Positions 63,605 to 64,000 of a DNA stretch of 64,000 nucleotides are shown piece by piece. The stretch spans positions 70,203-134,202 of the forward strand of contig JBFLWP010000007.1 in assembly GCA_040757595.1 (NCBI GenBank). Reading direction: 5' to 3'. Within the stretch, counting starts at the first letter, position 1. The number at the start of each line of letters is the position of its first letter. Under the pieces are notes generated by a model. That model ran no database searches. It had not been told where the DNA came from and was given only the letters and a program-made list of their open reading frames with translations. The translations under genes were made by a program, and so were the position numbers. This DNA is from Nitrospirota bacterium. Its GTDB lineage: Bacteria > Nitrospirota > Nitrospiria > Nitrospirales > Nitrospiraceae.

Positions 63605-64000
63605 ATGCCGAAACGCACCGACATCACGAACATCCTCCTGATCGGATCGGGCCCGATCGTGATCGGGCAGGCCTGCGAGTTCGACTACTCGGGCACCCAA
63701 GCCTGCAAGGCCCTCAAAGAGGAGGGCTACCGGGTCGTCCTGATCAATAGCAACCCGGCCACGATCATGACCGACCCGGAACTGGCCGATCAGACCTACG
63801 TCGAGCCGATCACCGTGGAAGTGGTCGAGCAGGTGATCGAGCGGGAACGGCCGGACGCGCTGCTCCCGACGATGGGCGGACAGACGGCGCTGAACACGGC
63901 CGTGGGCCTGGCCAAGCGCGGCACGCTCGCCAAGTACAACGTCCAGTTGATCGGCGCTTCGGCCGAGGCCATCCACAAGGCGGAGGACCGGGAGGCCTTC
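63605..64000 (+). CDS. carB: Carbamoyl-phosphate synthase large subunit (partial, runs off the window)
   Basis: The first 132 residues of CarB, which joins bicarbonate, ammonia and two ATP into carbamoyl phosphate. '[34 protein letters not shown]' and '[19 protein letters not shown]' are diagnostic of the first ATP-grasp half. The gene continues beyond position 64000. It follows carA with two intervening genes (sppA, M48 protease), an uncommon spacing for carAB. Confidence 0.97.
   Translation, partial: MPKRTDITNILLIGSGPIVIGQACEFDYSGTQACKALKEEGYRVVLINSNPATIMTDPELADQTYVEPITVEVVEQVIERERPDALLPTMGGQTALNTAVGLAKRGTLAKYNVQLIGASAEAIHKAEDREAF

Overview
The window is GC-rich and almost fully coding. 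It looks like a chromosomal segment from a Nitrospira-type bacterium (Nitrospirota). That placement is inference from gene content: a NirK-type copper nitrite reductase of the kind seen in nitrifiers, pyruvate phosphate dikinase plus acetyl-CoA synthetase, an HdrB-like CCG protein, a two-subunit GlyQ/GlyS, and densely packed operons with 4-nt overlaps. No 16S rRNA gene is present to confirm it.

Layout. 0-2.3 kb: small proteins, an HdrB-like protein and a cupin. 2.4-6.1 kb (minus strand): transketolase, a Crp/Fnr regulator and nirK, with a perfect ATGAT-N4-ATCAT box before nirK. 6.2-12.3 kb: heavy-metal RND efflux operon. 12.3-13.1 kb: Rrf2 regulator and a DUF2061 protein. 13.3-21.1 kb: glyQ, glyS, a membrane protein, ppdK (with an unusual zinc-ribbon insert) and ribD. 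21.2-25.5 kb: HD-GYP protein, zinc-ribbon peptide, esterase, MFS transporter, a 40-residue membrane peptide and riboflavin synthase. 25.6-28.1 kb (minus): TIG-domain protein and acs. 28.2-34.7 kb: a caspase-fold/TPR protein whose catalytic Cys is replaced, a four-gene lipoprotein operon (LPP20, LpoB-like, COG3014, LPP20-like) and a VapBC-like pair. 34.7-40.3 kb: two HEAT-repeat secreted paralogues around proC and a 2-oxoacid decarboxylase, plus a 150-bp nested inverted repeat. 40.3-45.7 kb: OPT transporter, XRE regulator, SpoU/TrmH methyltransferase and a PAS-GGDEF-EAL protein. 45.9-52.5 kb: a second, tripartite RND system whose pump gene is split in two; it abuts tRNA-Phe and is flanked by a partial copy of the tRNA 3' end, suggesting an acquired island. 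52.6-56.7 kb: proA, an unknown 599-residue protein and an HDOD protein. 56.7-64.0 kb: a pyrimidine operon (pyrR, pyrB, pyrC, DUF4149, carA, sppA, M48 protease, carB running off the end) headed by a strong promoter and a PyrR-type attenuator.

How the parts work together. Central carbon (transketolase, PPDK, Acs) and nitrogen-oxide metabolism (NirK under a Crp/Fnr regulator) sit beside biosynthesis (riboflavin, proline, pyrimidine). Envelope functions are prominent: two RND efflux systems, several lipoproteins, SppA and an M48 protease. The strongest regulatory reading is at pyrR, where promoter, PyrR-binding hairpin and intrinsic terminator line up and the terminator's 3' arm is also the apparent Shine-Dalgarno. 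The most unusual gene-level observations are the pseudo-caspase/TPR protein with its lipoprotein neighbours, the RND pump split at its internal duplication joint, and the zinc ribbon inside PPDK. All promoters were found by eye and are predictions.
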